64,000 bases of DNA from Aequorivita sublithincola DSM 14238 (GTDB lineage Bacteria > Bacteroidota > Bacteroidia > Flavobacteriales > Flavobacteriaceae), in the NCBI RefSeq assembly GCF_000265385.1, contig NC_018013.1, forward strand, positions 186,001-250,000. The letters run 5' to 3'. Below the pieces are notes generated by a model. The model was not told the origin of the DNA. It did not search any database and saw only the letters and a program-made list of their open reading frames with translations. Position numbers and translations under genes: made by a program. Each line of letters opens with the position of its first letter. Position 1 is the stretch's first letter. Positions 1-7,547 of this stretch are shown piece after piece.

Positions 1-413
1 ATACATATTAAAAAACATACTGCTATAATTAATCCCAAAACATTTTTTATCCTTCTGGATTTATCAGCCTTATCCCCTTCCTTTGCTGTAAATGCCTCAG
101 TCTCGCTCCCGCCATTCACTATATCCACCTCTTCCTTTAGATTGCTATTTTTATTTTCAAAATCCCGATAATCCGCATATCCCAAATATTTAGCCAAGGC
201 CTGTACAACTCTTGGCTGCTTAATAATAATCTCATCCCCAATATTTGCTTCGTTATATAAATTCCGTAGACTTTTTTCACCATAGGGGAAACTATACGTC
301 AATATTCGCGATAACTCTTCCCCACAAGCGGTTAATGAAGGCTCAATTCCATTTTCCTCTAGCAGGCTTTCCTTCACTTTTTCATAAGCCTTTAAAAGTA
401 ATTCTCTATGCAT
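1..413 (-). CDS. Partial membrane protein of unknown function, N-terminal part
   Basis: An open minus-strand frame starts with ATG at 413 and runs off the left edge, giving 137 residues without a stop. The first 95 residues look like a small helical N-terminal module often seen in Bacteroidota accessory proteins, in which a short Leu/Lys helix is followed by a motif ending in a sequence like LAKYLGYADYRDF. A hydrophobic stretch near residues 124-137 (VLGLIIAVCFLICI) suggests one membrane segment, with the rest of the protein outside the window. I do not recognise a function. It is transcribed away from the lipoprotein and kinase genes to its right. Confidence 0.6.
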   Translation of the reverse strand, partial: MHRELLLKAYEKVKESLLEENGIEPSLTACGEELSRILTYSFPYGEKSLRNLYNEANIGDEIIIKQPRVVQALAKYLGYADYRDFENKNSNLKEEVDIVNGGSETEAFTAKEGDKADKSRRIKNVLGLIIAVCFLIC

Positions 414-765
414 ATCGACTGTTTTCAATGTTTTAAAGCTACAAAAATCAGATGGAAAATACTTGGAAATTCTTTTCCAAAACCTTTCCATTCCCTTTCC
501 ACCCTTTCCAAGGCATTCTTCCTTCATTTGCCTCAGTATTGCAATGCCGCCCTGGGTGTAACAGGGTTTACAAAACATTTCAATACTACTATTGGAGCCG
601 CAGCGTAAAATGATTGGCCATTTTGGGAAGTAACCTCTCGCCTTACTCCTGTGCTCCACACTTCTCAAATTGGAAGGATTCTCTTCCACCTTAACGTGTT
701 GCTGTAAAATTCTCCAGATAAGTATCTGGACAGTTACACTAGTATCAACTATCAAATCAAACAAA
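414..765. other. Intergenic region without a recognisable gene
   Basis: About 350 bases between divergent genes. It contains a pyrimidine-rich run (about 475-520) but no convincing coding frame. I found no TAnnTTTG box or TTACGG palindrome. The promoters of both flanking genes must lie here but are not obvious. Confidence 0.4.
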
Positions 766-927
766 ATGAAGAAACTAATTTTAATATTACTTACGGTTTT
801 CCTCAATATGGGTGTCTTTTCCTGTACCCCACAAGCAATTTCAGAGGATGTAAAGAGCACACTGGCTTGTTGTGGAGGTACTGGTAATTTTCCGCCCCCG
901 CCACCACCCCCTGACGGAGGAGGATAA
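766..927 (+). CDS. Small polyproline lipoprotein
   Basis: A 53-residue protein. I chose the ATG at 766 because it begins a classic lipoprotein signal (MKKLILILLTVFLN followed by VFSC); an upstream in-frame ATG at 670 only adds an unlikely leader. After lipidation at Cys20 the mature part is about 34 residues, with an adjacent Cys pair and a tail of seven prolines ending DGGG. It ends 31 bases before the sensor kinase gene and is probably cotranscribed with it. A small envelope peptide beside a periplasmic-sensing kinase could be an accessory or ligand of that sensor, but this rests on position only. The function is unknown. Confidence 0.6.
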   Translation: MKKLILILLTVFLNMGVFSCTPQAISEDVKSTLACCGGTGNFPPPPPPPDGGG

Positions 928-958
928 AAATATCCCAAATTCTTAGTACTTTAGAGGA

Positions 959-2614
959 ATGAAAAACAAAACATTTTCATTCCTCTTTTTTTGTCTTATC
1001 TCTTTATGGGGAGGGCGGTTCACCCTTGAAGCACAAATACAGCGAGACACCATTAACAAATATTATAATTCAATAGTGAGCCCCAATGGAAAAATTGCCA
1101 TTTCTGAAGGTATTAAATTCTATACCAGTAAAAAAGAATATGACACCAACTTAAATGACACCTTAAAAATTATTCAGGATTTAAGATTGATTGCGATGGG
1201 ACAATTCGAAATTGGTAATATATATGATAGTGAAAGTGCAGTAGTAGAAGCCATTACATTAATTGATAATTATCAACAAAAAGATACTTTGATTGAGAGT
1301 AGAAAAGCACTTTATAATCAACTAGGCAACATATACGGTGAAACAAAAAATTATAATAAAGCTATCGAGTCCTACAATCTGTCACTAAATTTTTCTAAAA
1401 ATGCATCTCACAGTATTACACTAATCAACAACAAAGCCTATATTTATATAGATTGGCGCAAATATCAAAAAGCTGCAGAAGAACTTAATTTTGCCCATAA
1501 AAAATTTGGGGCTGATACAAATTCACTCCAGCTAGCATTTATTCTCGATAATTTGGGATTAGTACAATCCAAATTAGGAAATCCTGAAGCGCTGACAAAC
1601 TTGAAAAAATCACTAATGATTCGTGAATCAAAAAACAATCTATCTGGTATTTATTCCAGCAATAAGAATCTAAGCATTTTCTATTTTGACAGAAATAAAA
1701 AAGCAGATGCTTACGCTTACGCAGAAAAAGCATTTCAAATAGCCACCCAAATGAATAGCGTCTCCTATCTACAAGACGCCCTTTCCCTTTTTGCCATAAT
1801 GAACGACGATCCAAAAATTGTGCAGTTTAAAAAAATAACGGATAGCATTGCCAAAGAGAAACAACTTACCGAAAACAAAAATGCCTTTATAAAATACAAT
1901 GTGGCCAATGAAAAAAAGAAAACCTCGGAAGCCCTTTTGGAAAAAGAAAAAGAAAAAAATCAAAAACTTATATTCCTAATCCTTGGAATCATCATTGCAC
2001 TCACTTCAATCTTTATATACTTCGCATTGCGCATACGGCATAAAAAAGAAAAAATAATACAAGTCCACAACACCGAAAGCCGTATTTCCAAAAAAGTACA
2101 TGATGAAGTTGCAAATGATGTGTATCATCTAATGGCAAAAATCCAAGGAAAAACCACCGGCCAAGAAGAACTGCTAGACGATCTTGAAAAAATCTATAAT
2201 AGAACCCGAGATATTTCAAAAGAAAACAGCGCCATAGAAATAGAGGAGGATTTTAGTAGTCAACTCAACGACTTATTGTTAAACTATCAAAACGAAAAAA
2301 TAACCATATCCACCCGAAACATCTCAAAAATTGATTGGGAAGATATTTCAGATATTAAAAAAACCATTATCTATAGAGTACTGCAGGAATTAATGACCAA
2401 TATGAAAAAATATAGTGAAGCCTCCGCCGTAGTCCTCGTTTTTCAACAAATCAATAAAAAAATCAGCATCGAATATACCGATAATGGCATAGGCTGCACC
2501 CTAAAAAATAAAAATGGACTCCAAAATGCGGAAAACCGTATTCATGCATTAAACGGAACTATTACTTTTGATTCTGAACCCGGAAAAGGATTTAGATCAA
2601 AAATTATAATATGA
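959..2614 (+). CDS. TPR-containing sensor histidine kinase (HisKA_3/NarX type)
   Basis: A 551-residue two-component sensor. A signal peptide (about 1-25) precedes a periplasmic helical region of TPR-like repeats (about 75-290), a coiled coil (about 295-336) and one membrane segment (about 337-356). The dimerisation domain has the phospho-acceptor His381 in KKVHDEVANDV, the motif of NarX/UhpB-type kinases. The ATPase domain shows an N box near 477-485, DNGIG at 508-512 and NGLQNAENRI near 519. Its stop codon overlaps the start of the response regulator gene by four bases, so the two are translationally coupled. Bacteroidota use this TPR-HK/LuxR-RR pairing widely. The signal sensed is unknown. 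Confidence 0.9.
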   Translation: MKNKTFSFLFFCLISLWGGRFTLEAQIQRDTINKYYNSIVSPNGKIAISEGIKFYTSKKEYDTNLNDTLKIIQDLRLIAMGQFEIGNIYDSESAVVEAITLIDNYQQKDTLIESRKALYNQLGNIYGETKNYNKAIESYNLSLNFSKNASHSITLINNKAYIYIDWRKYQKAAEELNFAHKKFGADTNSLQLAFILDNLGLVQSKLGNPEALTNLKKSLMIRESKNNLSGIYSSNKNLSIFYFDRNKKADAYAYAEKAFQIATQMNSVSYLQDALSLFAIMNDDPKIVQFKKITDSIAKEKQLTENKNAFIKYNVANEKKKTSEALLEKEKEKNQKLIFLILGIIIALTSIFIYFALRIRHKKEKIIQVHNTESRISKKVHDEVANDVYHLMAKIQGKTTGQEELLDDLEKIYNRTRDISKENSAIEIEEDFSSQLNDLLLNYQNEKITISTRNISKIDWEDISDIKKTIIYRVLQELMTNMKKYSEASAVVLVFQQINKKISIEYTDNGIGCTLKNKNGLQNAENRIHALNGTITFDSEPGKGFRSKIII

Positions 2615-3282
2615 CTATGTTTAAAAAAGTTTTGGTTTCAGATGACCTCGATTGTATTAATCAAGGAATAATATCTGTATTGAATACATTGAATATCGAA
2701 TATATTACACAAGTTGCCTATTGTGATGATGCCTTTCTGAAAATAGAAAAAGCCATCTTGGACAATGCCCCATTCGATCTATTAATAACCGACCTCTCCT
2801 TTATAGCAGACCATCGCAAACAAAAATACCCCTCAGGAGAAGTTCTTATTAGAACATTAAAACAAAAACACCCCCAACTTAAAATAATAGCCTATTCCGT
2901 AGAGGACAAACTGCAAAAAGTTAGAACTGTTATGTTGGAAAGTAAAGCGGATGCTTACGTTTGTAAAGGACGACATGGCCTAGAACAAATTACAGAAGCT
3001 ATTCAAGAAGTCTACAAAGGAAACCAATATCTATCCCCCCAAATCCAAAACGCCCTCAATAAAAAACTCTCAGTTGAAATTAGCGATTATGATATCGAAA
3101 TTCTTAAACTATTATCCCACGGCCTTTCCCAAAAGGAAATAAGTGAGGACTTTTTAAAAAATAACATTACCCCCTCCAGCCTAAGTTCCGTTGAAAAAAA
3201 AATCAGCAAATTATGCGATCATTTTAAAGCCAACAACACTACACACCTTGTGGCTATAGTTAAAGACTTAGCACTTATATAA
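2611..3282 (+). CDS. LuxR/NarL-family response regulator
   Basis: A 223-residue DNA-binding response regulator and partner of the kinase just upstream. The receiver domain (about 4-125) has the acidic pair D11/D12, the likely phospho-Asp D61 in LLITDLSF and the conserved Lys in AYVCKG near 119. The C-terminal domain (about 155-223) is a LuxR-type helix-turn-helix (DYDIEILKLLSHGLSQKEI). The next in-frame ATG, two codons later, is an equally possible start. Ten palindromic promoter elements begin 75 bases downstream and continue for 14 kb, which makes this regulator the leading candidate to bind them. That link is inferred. Confidence 0.9.
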   Translation: MTMFKKVLVSDDLDCINQGIISVLNTLNIEYITQVAYCDDAFLKIEKAILDNAPFDLLITDLSFIADHRKQKYPSGEVLIRTLKQKHPQLKIIAYSVEDKLQKVRTVMLESKADAYVCKGRHGLEQITEAIQEVYKGNQYLSPQIQNALNKKLSVEISDYDIEILKLLSHGLSQKEISEDFLKNNITPSSLSSVEKKISKLCDHFKANNTTHLVAIVKDLALI

Positions 3283-3304
3283 TAATTCATTTCCTTCTCC
3301 CGCC

Positions 3305-3339
3305 CATAGCTTATAGCTTATGGCTTATGGCTTATGGCT
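3305..3339. repeat. Short tandem repeat, 7-bp unit like GCTTATG
   Basis: Five imperfect copies of a 7-base unit (CATAGCTTATAGCTTATGG and onward) follow the response regulator gene. It may be slippage-prone. No function is apparent. Confidence 0.5.
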
Positions 3340-3357
3340 CAAAGTTTATCTACCTAC

Positions 3358-3402
3358 TTACGGAATACCGTAAAAAAACACAGAAATCAAGTATTAAATT
3401 TG
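3358..3402 (+). promoter_or_regulatory. Operator-promoter site 1 (TTACGG palindrome plus -7 box)
   Basis: The palindrome TTACGG-AATA-CCGTAA lies at 3358-3373. After a 21-base gap comes TAAATTTG at 3395-3402, a perfect TAnnTTTG -7 box. No open reading frame follows before site 2, so this promoter would make only a short transcript. Confidence 0.75.
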
Positions 3403-3406
3403 TTAT

Positions 3407-3490
3407 GTGAATAGCCAACTTACATATCCTGGGGAAAATATGTAGGTTATTCTCAATCCCTTACGGAATCCCGTAAGGGATTTTTATTTG
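3407..3490 (+). ncRNA. Candidate short RNA between operator sites 1 and 2
   Basis: Transcription from site 1 would start near 3407. The sequence holds a 10-bp stem (ACTTACATAT pairing with ATATGTAGGT, about 3418-3447, one G-U pair). It is followed by a 9-bp hairpin, CCCTTACGG/CCGTAAGGG, at 3458-3479 with a T-rich tail that resembles a terminator. That second hairpin is also the operator of site 2. The RNA is a prediction from structure and promoter position. It could instead be the relic of a cassette that lost its gene. Confidence 0.3.
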
Positions 3491-3505
3491 ATGATTGTAT
3501 GTTTG
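3461..3505 (+). promoter_or_regulatory. Operator-promoter site 2
   Basis: TTACGG-AATC-CCGTAA at 3461-3476, then exactly 21 bases, then TATGTTTG at 3498-3505. It drives the DUF4177 gene, whose ATG lies 23 bases past the box. The palindrome extends to CCCTTACGG/CCGTAAGGG and may also terminate the upstream short transcript. Confidence 0.8.
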
Positions 3506-3528
3506 AAAAATCTTAAAACAAAATTATT

Positions 3529-3759
3529 ATGGAGTACAAAGTAATTCCCTTCGCTGCACACATAGACCATAAAACTGGCTCATCAAACAATGTGGCACTT
3601 CAACTAGAACAAATAATAAATAAATATAATCAAGATGGCTGGACATACATTCGTATGGAAACTATAAGCAATAATGTAGCCTCGGACGCGGGTTGTTTTG
3701 GGCTGGGAGCTAAGCCCGGATTTACCGTGGTTAGTAATATGCTGGTTTTCAAAAAATGA
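3529..3759 (+). CDS. DUF4177-like small protein
   Basis: A 76-residue protein resembling the DUF4177 family: it begins MEYKVIPF, has a central LEQIINKYNQDGWTYI helix-strand and ends in a strand like NMLVFKK. There is no signal peptide, so it is probably cytosolic. It is the first gene after operator-promoter site 2 and overlaps the following YidD-like gene by four bases (ATGA), so the two form a unit. The molecular function of the family is unknown. The family call is from pattern memory only. Confidence 0.65.
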   Translation: MEYKVIPFAAHIDHKTGSSNNVALQLEQIINKYNQDGWTYIRMETISNNVASDAGCFGLGAKPGFTVVSNMLVFKK

Positions 3760-4058
3760 TAAAAATTATCCTCCTTTTAAGTATTAAATACTATTGGAGA
3801 TTTGTTCCAGAGTCCAAGCGCAGAAAATGTTTGTTCAAAACCTCTTGCTCCCATTATGTATATCAACAAACTAAAGAAAAAGGTATACAAGATGGATTAC
3901 GGGCGCTAATTTTCAGAATAAATAATTGCAACAACCAATATCAAATAATTGAAATAGGGGATGAAAAAATAATGCTTACCAAAACCAATAAAATCTTTCC
4001 AGAAAAGGAATTGAGTGATTTTATTTTAAAAAAATCTAATACTTACGGAATCCCGTAA
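3756..4058 (+). CDS. YidD-like membrane protein insertion factor
   Basis: A 100-residue protein with the YidD (DUF37) signature: an N-terminal amphipathic or membrane helix (MIKIILLLSIKYYWRFVP), then a Cys-containing core with CLFKTSCSHYVYQ and KGIQDGLRALIFRINNC. Bona fide YidD supports YidC-dependent membrane insertion, but its usual partners rnpA and yidC are not here, so this is an accessory paralogue. It overlaps the DUF4177 gene. Its last codons (TACGGAATCCCG and the stop TAA) are also the palindrome of operator site 3, so the gene end and the next promoter share bases. Confidence 0.7.
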   Translation: MIKIILLLSIKYYWRFVPESKRRKCLFKTSCSHYVYQQTKEKGIQDGLRALIFRINNCNNQYQIIEIGDEKIMLTKTNKIFPEKELSDFILKKSNTYGIP

Positions 4059-4087
4059 AGAATTGTTTTTCAAGAGATTTAAATTTG
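4043..4087 (+). promoter_or_regulatory. Operator-promoter site 3, promoter of the ten-gene run
   Basis: TTACGG-AATC-CCGTAA at 4043-4058, a 21-base gap, then TAAATTTG at 4080-4087. The palindrome overlaps the 3' end and stop codon of the YidD-like gene. The first downstream ATG is at 4114. All ten genes to 10432 follow on the same strand with very small gaps, so this is probably the main promoter of that run. Confidence 0.8.
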
Positions 4088-4113
4088 AATATTAATTCTA
4101 AAACTTTTTAATT

Positions 4114-4320
4114 ATGGCAACTTATTATGTAAACAAACAAGAACAATCAAATGGAGATCACGAAGTACACACAAGTAATTGTCGATATCTACCAAGTTCA
4201 GAAAATAGAAAACATCTTGGCGAATTTTCAAATTGTAAGGAAGCAGTAGCTGAAGCCAAAAAAACTTATTCTCAATCAAACGGATGCTATACATGTTCTA
4301 GAGATTGTCATACTTCTTAA
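4114..4320 (+). CDS. Small cysteine-rich protein, YVNKxxQxNGDHEVH type
   Basis: A 68-residue soluble protein without a signal peptide. It begins MATYYVNKQEQSNGDHEVH and carries four cysteines, in SNCRYLP, FSNCKEAV, GCYTCSRD and near the C-terminal DCHTS. I recognise it as a small family recurring in many bacteria (YVNK...NGDHEVH...C..LP). The Cys and His residues could bind a metal. The function is unknown. It is the first gene after operator site 3. Confidence 0.7.
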   Translation: MATYYVNKQEQSNGDHEVHTSNCRYLPSSENRKHLGEFSNCKEAVAEAKKTYSQSNGCYTCSRDCHTS

Positions 4321-4336
4321 CCTTAAATTTTAAGAT

Positions 4337-4555
4337 ATGAAAAAACTTTTATTATATGGAATTTTTGGAATTCTTATAAATATAACCAGTGCCTGCGATT
4401 CAGAGGAAAGTGATTCAGAAATTTATGAAAGTAATTATAATGGTTGTGGAACGCACAATGGACAAACATTGTATGAAGGGCCAGAAGGTGGCTGCTATTA
4501 CTATAATGGTAATGGTAATAAAACTTATGTAGATAGGTCAGAATGCAACTGTTAA
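4337..4555 (+). CDS. Small Cys- and Gly-rich lipoprotein
   Basis: A 72-residue predicted lipoprotein. A hydrophobic signal (MKKLLLYGIFGILINITSAC) places the lipidated Cys at residue 20. The mature part is acidic, then carries NGCGTHNGQTLYEGPEGGC, a YYYNGNGNKTYVDR segment and a C-terminal CNC. Similar short 'TLYxGPxGGCYY...NGNKTYV' proteins occur in Bacteroidota, with no known role. It lies 16 bases after the Cys-rich gene and 4 bases before the DUF4236 gene. Confidence 0.65.
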   Translation: MKKLLLYGIFGILINITSACDSEESDSEIYESNYNGCGTHNGQTLYEGPEGGCYYYNGNGNKTYVDRSECNC

Positions 4556-4559
4556 TCTT

Positions 4560-4829
4560 ATGGGCTTCAGATATCAAAAAAGAATAAACCTTGGAAAAGG
4601 TTTGGGAATTAATATTAGCAAATCCGGCATCAGCCCTAGCTATAGATCCAAGCGAGGTACATTAAGTTCAAAAGGATACTCCATACGCTCAGGCATTCCT
4701 GGTATGACCTATCGTAAGTCCTTTAGCAAAAGCAAGAATAGTGGATGCATGCTTATTATACTTATTCTATTCAGCACCTTCTTTTTTACTTCAATCTTAG
4801 CGTGTAGCTATAGTGGTATATCACATTAG
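4560..4829 (+). CDS. DUF4236 domain protein with C-terminal membrane helix
   Basis: An 89-residue protein. Residues 1-60 match the DUF4236 pattern: MGFRYQKRINLGKGLGINIS, SKSGISPS and a repeated SGIPGMTYR-like strand. A hydrophobic segment near residues 64-84 (CMLIILILFSTFFFTSILAC) anchors it in the membrane. DUF4236 has no known biochemical function. It is packed between neighbours with gaps of 4 and 5 bases. Confidence 0.75.
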   Translation: MGFRYQKRINLGKGLGINISKSGISPSYRSKRGTLSSKGYSIRSGIPGMTYRKSFSKSKNSGCMLIILILFSTFFFTSILACSYSGISH

Positions 4830-4834
4830 ATGTT

Positions 4835-5494
4835 ATGAAAAAGCTTTTACACATACCGATTATTTTATACACTATTCTATATCGCCAAGCTCTATATAGA
4901 ATTAAGAAACGTAAGCTAAATTTTAGTCACGCCAATGTTGATGCCCCTATTGGCATCATAGGACAGCCCAACAAAATAACTTGGGATGCGCAAAATTTTA
5001 TTTACGTAAAAGTTTCAAATGGAAAGAAGAATACACTAATAACAAAGAACGAATTCCATTTCATAAACAGCAACACTAACAAGAAAATCGGCATTACATG
5101 CTACGGAATTAATCAAAAATCAGTCAAAACCTTTGACCTCCATTTTCTAGAAGTTCAAAAAAATCCTCCCCCAGAACCCTTTTTCAAAAAAGAAAATAGC
5201 TTGAAATTAAAATCAGAATTCAAAACCATAAATGTCATTCCTTATTTAAAGCCTTCCTTTTCATTAAAACCTTCAACTATAGAAATCACTTCAAATATTC
5301 CCGAAACAACTGATTTACAAATTATGATCCATCCCTTGGATTTTTCAGAATTAAAAGAGGAAATACTAAAAGTAGACAAAACACAAGATATTAACATACT
5401 AACCAATACCTTAAAAAATGAAAAGAGATTACTACCACAGCCCGACCCCAGACCGTATCATGAAGTTATTATGGAAAGCCGCTGGTTCGGATAG
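4835..5494 (+). CDS. Uncharacterised protein of the DUF4407 gene run
   Basis: A 219-residue protein that I do not recognise. The N-terminus (MKKLLHIPIILYTILY) is hydrophobic and may be a short membrane anchor. The rest looks mainly beta and may form two immunoglobulin-like modules (about 30-105 and 125-185), separated by a Pro-rich linker (NPPPEPFF). Its 3' end overlaps the DUF4407 start by 35 bases. Context suggests part of a membrane complex with the next products, but this is inference. Confidence 0.55.
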   Translation: MKKLLHIPIILYTILYRQALYRIKKRKLNFSHANVDAPIGIIGQPNKITWDAQNFIYVKVSNGKKNTLITKNEFHFINSNTNKKIGITCYGINQKSVKTFDLHFLEVQKNPPPEPFFKKENSLKLKSEFKTINVIPYLKPSFSLKPSTIEITSNIPETTDLQIMIHPLDFSELKEEILKVDKTQDINILTNTLKNEKRLLPQPDPRPYHEVIMESRWFG

Positions 5495-6644
5495 CTATAT
5501 TCTGCAAAGGTCTACTTATTCAGATCAAGTTAAATACGCCTGTTTGGGCGGCGTTGTTGTTGCCACTGGATTCATGGCGGCACTTGCTGGCGGTTATGCC
5601 ATGTACACCATTTTTGAACCCAACGGCTCGGTACTTGAAACAGAGACCCACTGGCCCACTGCCATTAAAGCCATTCTATTTGGAGTAATATGGGGTTTGA
5701 TAATTTTTAATATCGATCGTTTTATTGTAGCTGCAAGTGGTGTGGGTGATGGTACCGAAAAAATCACTTTGAGTGAATTGGGTGGTGCAATCCCGCGCTT
5801 GTGTATGGGTATTATCATCGCTATTACCATATCAAAACCTGTTGAGATAAGGATGTTTAAAAGCGAAATTGATTCTGCTCTTTATGCAGAACAGCAAGAA
5901 TTACAGAAAACGTATGAAGTAAATACCAGAGAAAATTATGCTGAGAGATTTAATGCCCTAGAAGCCCAAGTCTCGGATATTGATAGCAAAAGAGGCGAAA
6001 TTATGCAGCATCTTACTGATGCTGAAAATAATTATGCGGATGAAATTAAAGGTAAAAATAATGCTCCCGCGGGTGTAGGCAGAAGAGCAGAGGCACTCAA
6101 AGTTTTGGCAGATAAATATCAAGTGGAACTTGTAGATTTTGATAAAAATAACGCTGATGAGTTATTAAAATTTAAGGAACAAAGAGAAATCCTATCACAA
6201 GAACTCGATACCGAATTAAAGAAAAACCAAACAGTAGCTGCAGGTCTCGATGGTCTTTTGGAACGTATAAAATTAGCCCACGAACTTGCAGGTTTCTGGA
6301 TTTCTTTATTTATCACCCTTCTCTTTATGGCAATAGAGTTAACGCCCATATTCTTTAAGATGATGCTCACTAAAGGCCCTTACAATTATATGGGAGATAA
6401 TGTTCGTGAATTATTGCTCGCAGATCAAGGCATAGAAATCCATTATGATTATTATCAGGACAAAAAAGGTCAGGAACGTATAAAAATTGACCACCACCAA
6501 GCCCTGAAATTGATTCACCAAAAGAAACAGCTTCTTTTAGCGCAGCAAAAACTGAATGAAAATATAATAGATAAATGGGTTCAAAAGGAAATAGATAAAC
6601 TGGACAGCAATCTTGAAGACTACATAACCACCAATAAATCATAA
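5460..6644 (+). CDS. DUF4407 family membrane protein
   Basis: A 394-residue protein from ATG 5460. An in-frame ATG at 5418 would add 14 residues, but MKLLWKAAGSDSYILQR fits the family start better. Three membrane helices (about 27-49, 68-87 and 108-126) are followed by a long coiled coil (about 135-275) and a fourth helix (about 278-302, WISLFITLLFMAIELTPIFF). DUF4407 proteins occur in Bacteroidota accessory regions, and their function is not established. The start overlaps the upstream gene by 35 bases and the next gene follows after 5 bases. Confidence 0.8.
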   Translation: MKLLWKAAGSDSYILQRSTYSDQVKYACLGGVVVATGFMAALAGGYAMYTIFEPNGSVLETETHWPTAIKAILFGVIWGLIIFNIDRFIVAASGVGDGTEKITLSELGGAIPRLCMGIIIAITISKPVEIRMFKSEIDSALYAEQQELQKTYEVNTRENYAERFNALEAQVSDIDSKRGEIMQHLTDAENNYADEIKGKNNAPAGVGRRAEALKVLADKYQVELVDFDKNNADELLKFKEQREILSQELDTELKKNQTVAAGLDGLLERIKLAHELAGFWISLFITLLFMAIELTPIFFKMMLTKGPYNYMGDNVRELLLADQGIEIHYDYYQDKKGQERIKIDHHQALKLIHQKKQLLLAQQKLNENIIDKWVQKEIDKLDSNLEDYITTNKS

Positions 6645-6649
6645 CACGC

Positions 6650-7399
6650 ATGCAGCTCGTTCTCTGGAAAATTGCTTGTGAGGATTACCAAGTATTACTT
6701 CGTGCTTCCAAAAATAGTCGAAGAGCATTCTCATATTCCGGAATAGTAATGTGTCTAAACTATCTTATTGCCTTATTGGGTTTGTATCAATTTTTTGAGA
6801 TTATTTTCATTAATATTTTTATCGCGCTTATTCTTGGAGCATTCGTTACTGTAGTCTTTATGAACATCTATAAACTTTGTCTAACCACCTTAAACAAAGA
6901 CGAAAAGAGTTTCAGTCTCAGTTACATTCTTTCTTTGTTGGGCAGATTGATTTTTGTTGGCCTTATAGGTCTATTGGCTATAAAAGGCTTAGAGAGCTTT
7001 TTGGTTTTTACAATTTTTGAAAGATTAAATCTAGTTGATTATGAAGGAAAAATACTTTTAAGTCTAAAAGACATCAATAACAAAATACCTTGGATATGGG
7101 TTTCCTCTATTTTGTTGTTATTGGTCTTTATTTCACCTTTTCTCGTAAAATTTAGTATTAAACCAAGTAGCAAGTATGTTTTAGAAAAGAGAGCTATCGA
7201 AAAGAAAATAATACTTGATGACTATAAGAGATTTAAAGAAATCTACAAGAATATCTTTTATCGTGATTACAAACTGCCCATTGAATACAAGGAAAATTAT
7301 TTAGACCCTCCATTCAATAACATCCCAATTGTCATTACTAAAAAACTTGGAAACAACGAAGATTTCCTAAACTCACTGACCACTGAAGAAATTAGTTGA
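6650..7399 (+). CDS. Multi-spanning membrane protein, unknown
   Basis: A 249-residue protein with about four membrane helices (near 29-50, 53-73, 92-115 and 145-165) and a cytoplasmic basic C-terminal region (about 170-249). It does not match a family I can name. Its layout resembles a compact relative of the preceding DUF4407 protein. It lies 5 bases after that gene. Its stop codon lies inside the open frame of the following transglutaminase-like gene, which continues upstream to 7380, so translational coupling or frameshifting is possible. Confidence 0.6.
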   Translation: MQLVLWKIACEDYQVLLRASKNSRRAFSYSGIVMCLNYLIALLGLYQFFEIIFINIFIALILGAFVTVVFMNIYKLCLTTLNKDEKSFSLSYILSLLGRLIFVGLIGLLAIKGLESFLVFTIFERLNLVDYEGKILLSLKDINNKIPWIWVSSILLLLVFISPFLVKFSIKPSSKYVLEKRAIEKKIILDDYKRFKEIYKNIFYRDYKLPIEYKENYLDPPFNNIPIVITKKLGNNEDFLNSLTTEEIS

Positions 7400-7547
7400 A
7401 ATAAAGAAAGAACGGATAAAAGAAATTTTTATCAAAGGTGATTTTGTTGGCCAATATACTGGTTCAAAAGATTACCTAAAAGCGCTATTTGAAACCGAAT
7501 ACACCTATAACGATTTAAAAATTGATTGGGGTGAGCTCAGTAATTAT

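Noticed and set aside
791..806. Possible eleventh palindrome TTACGGTTTTCCTCAA
   Set aside because: It lies inside the lipoprotein signal sequence, has two mismatches in one half, and has no TAnnTTTG box at 21 bases on either side.
3358..3480. Palindromes read only as terminators
   Set aside because: Sites 1 and 3-10 lack a T-tract in the right place, and the constant 21-base distance to a -7 box is better explained by a protein-binding site; only site 2 may do both.
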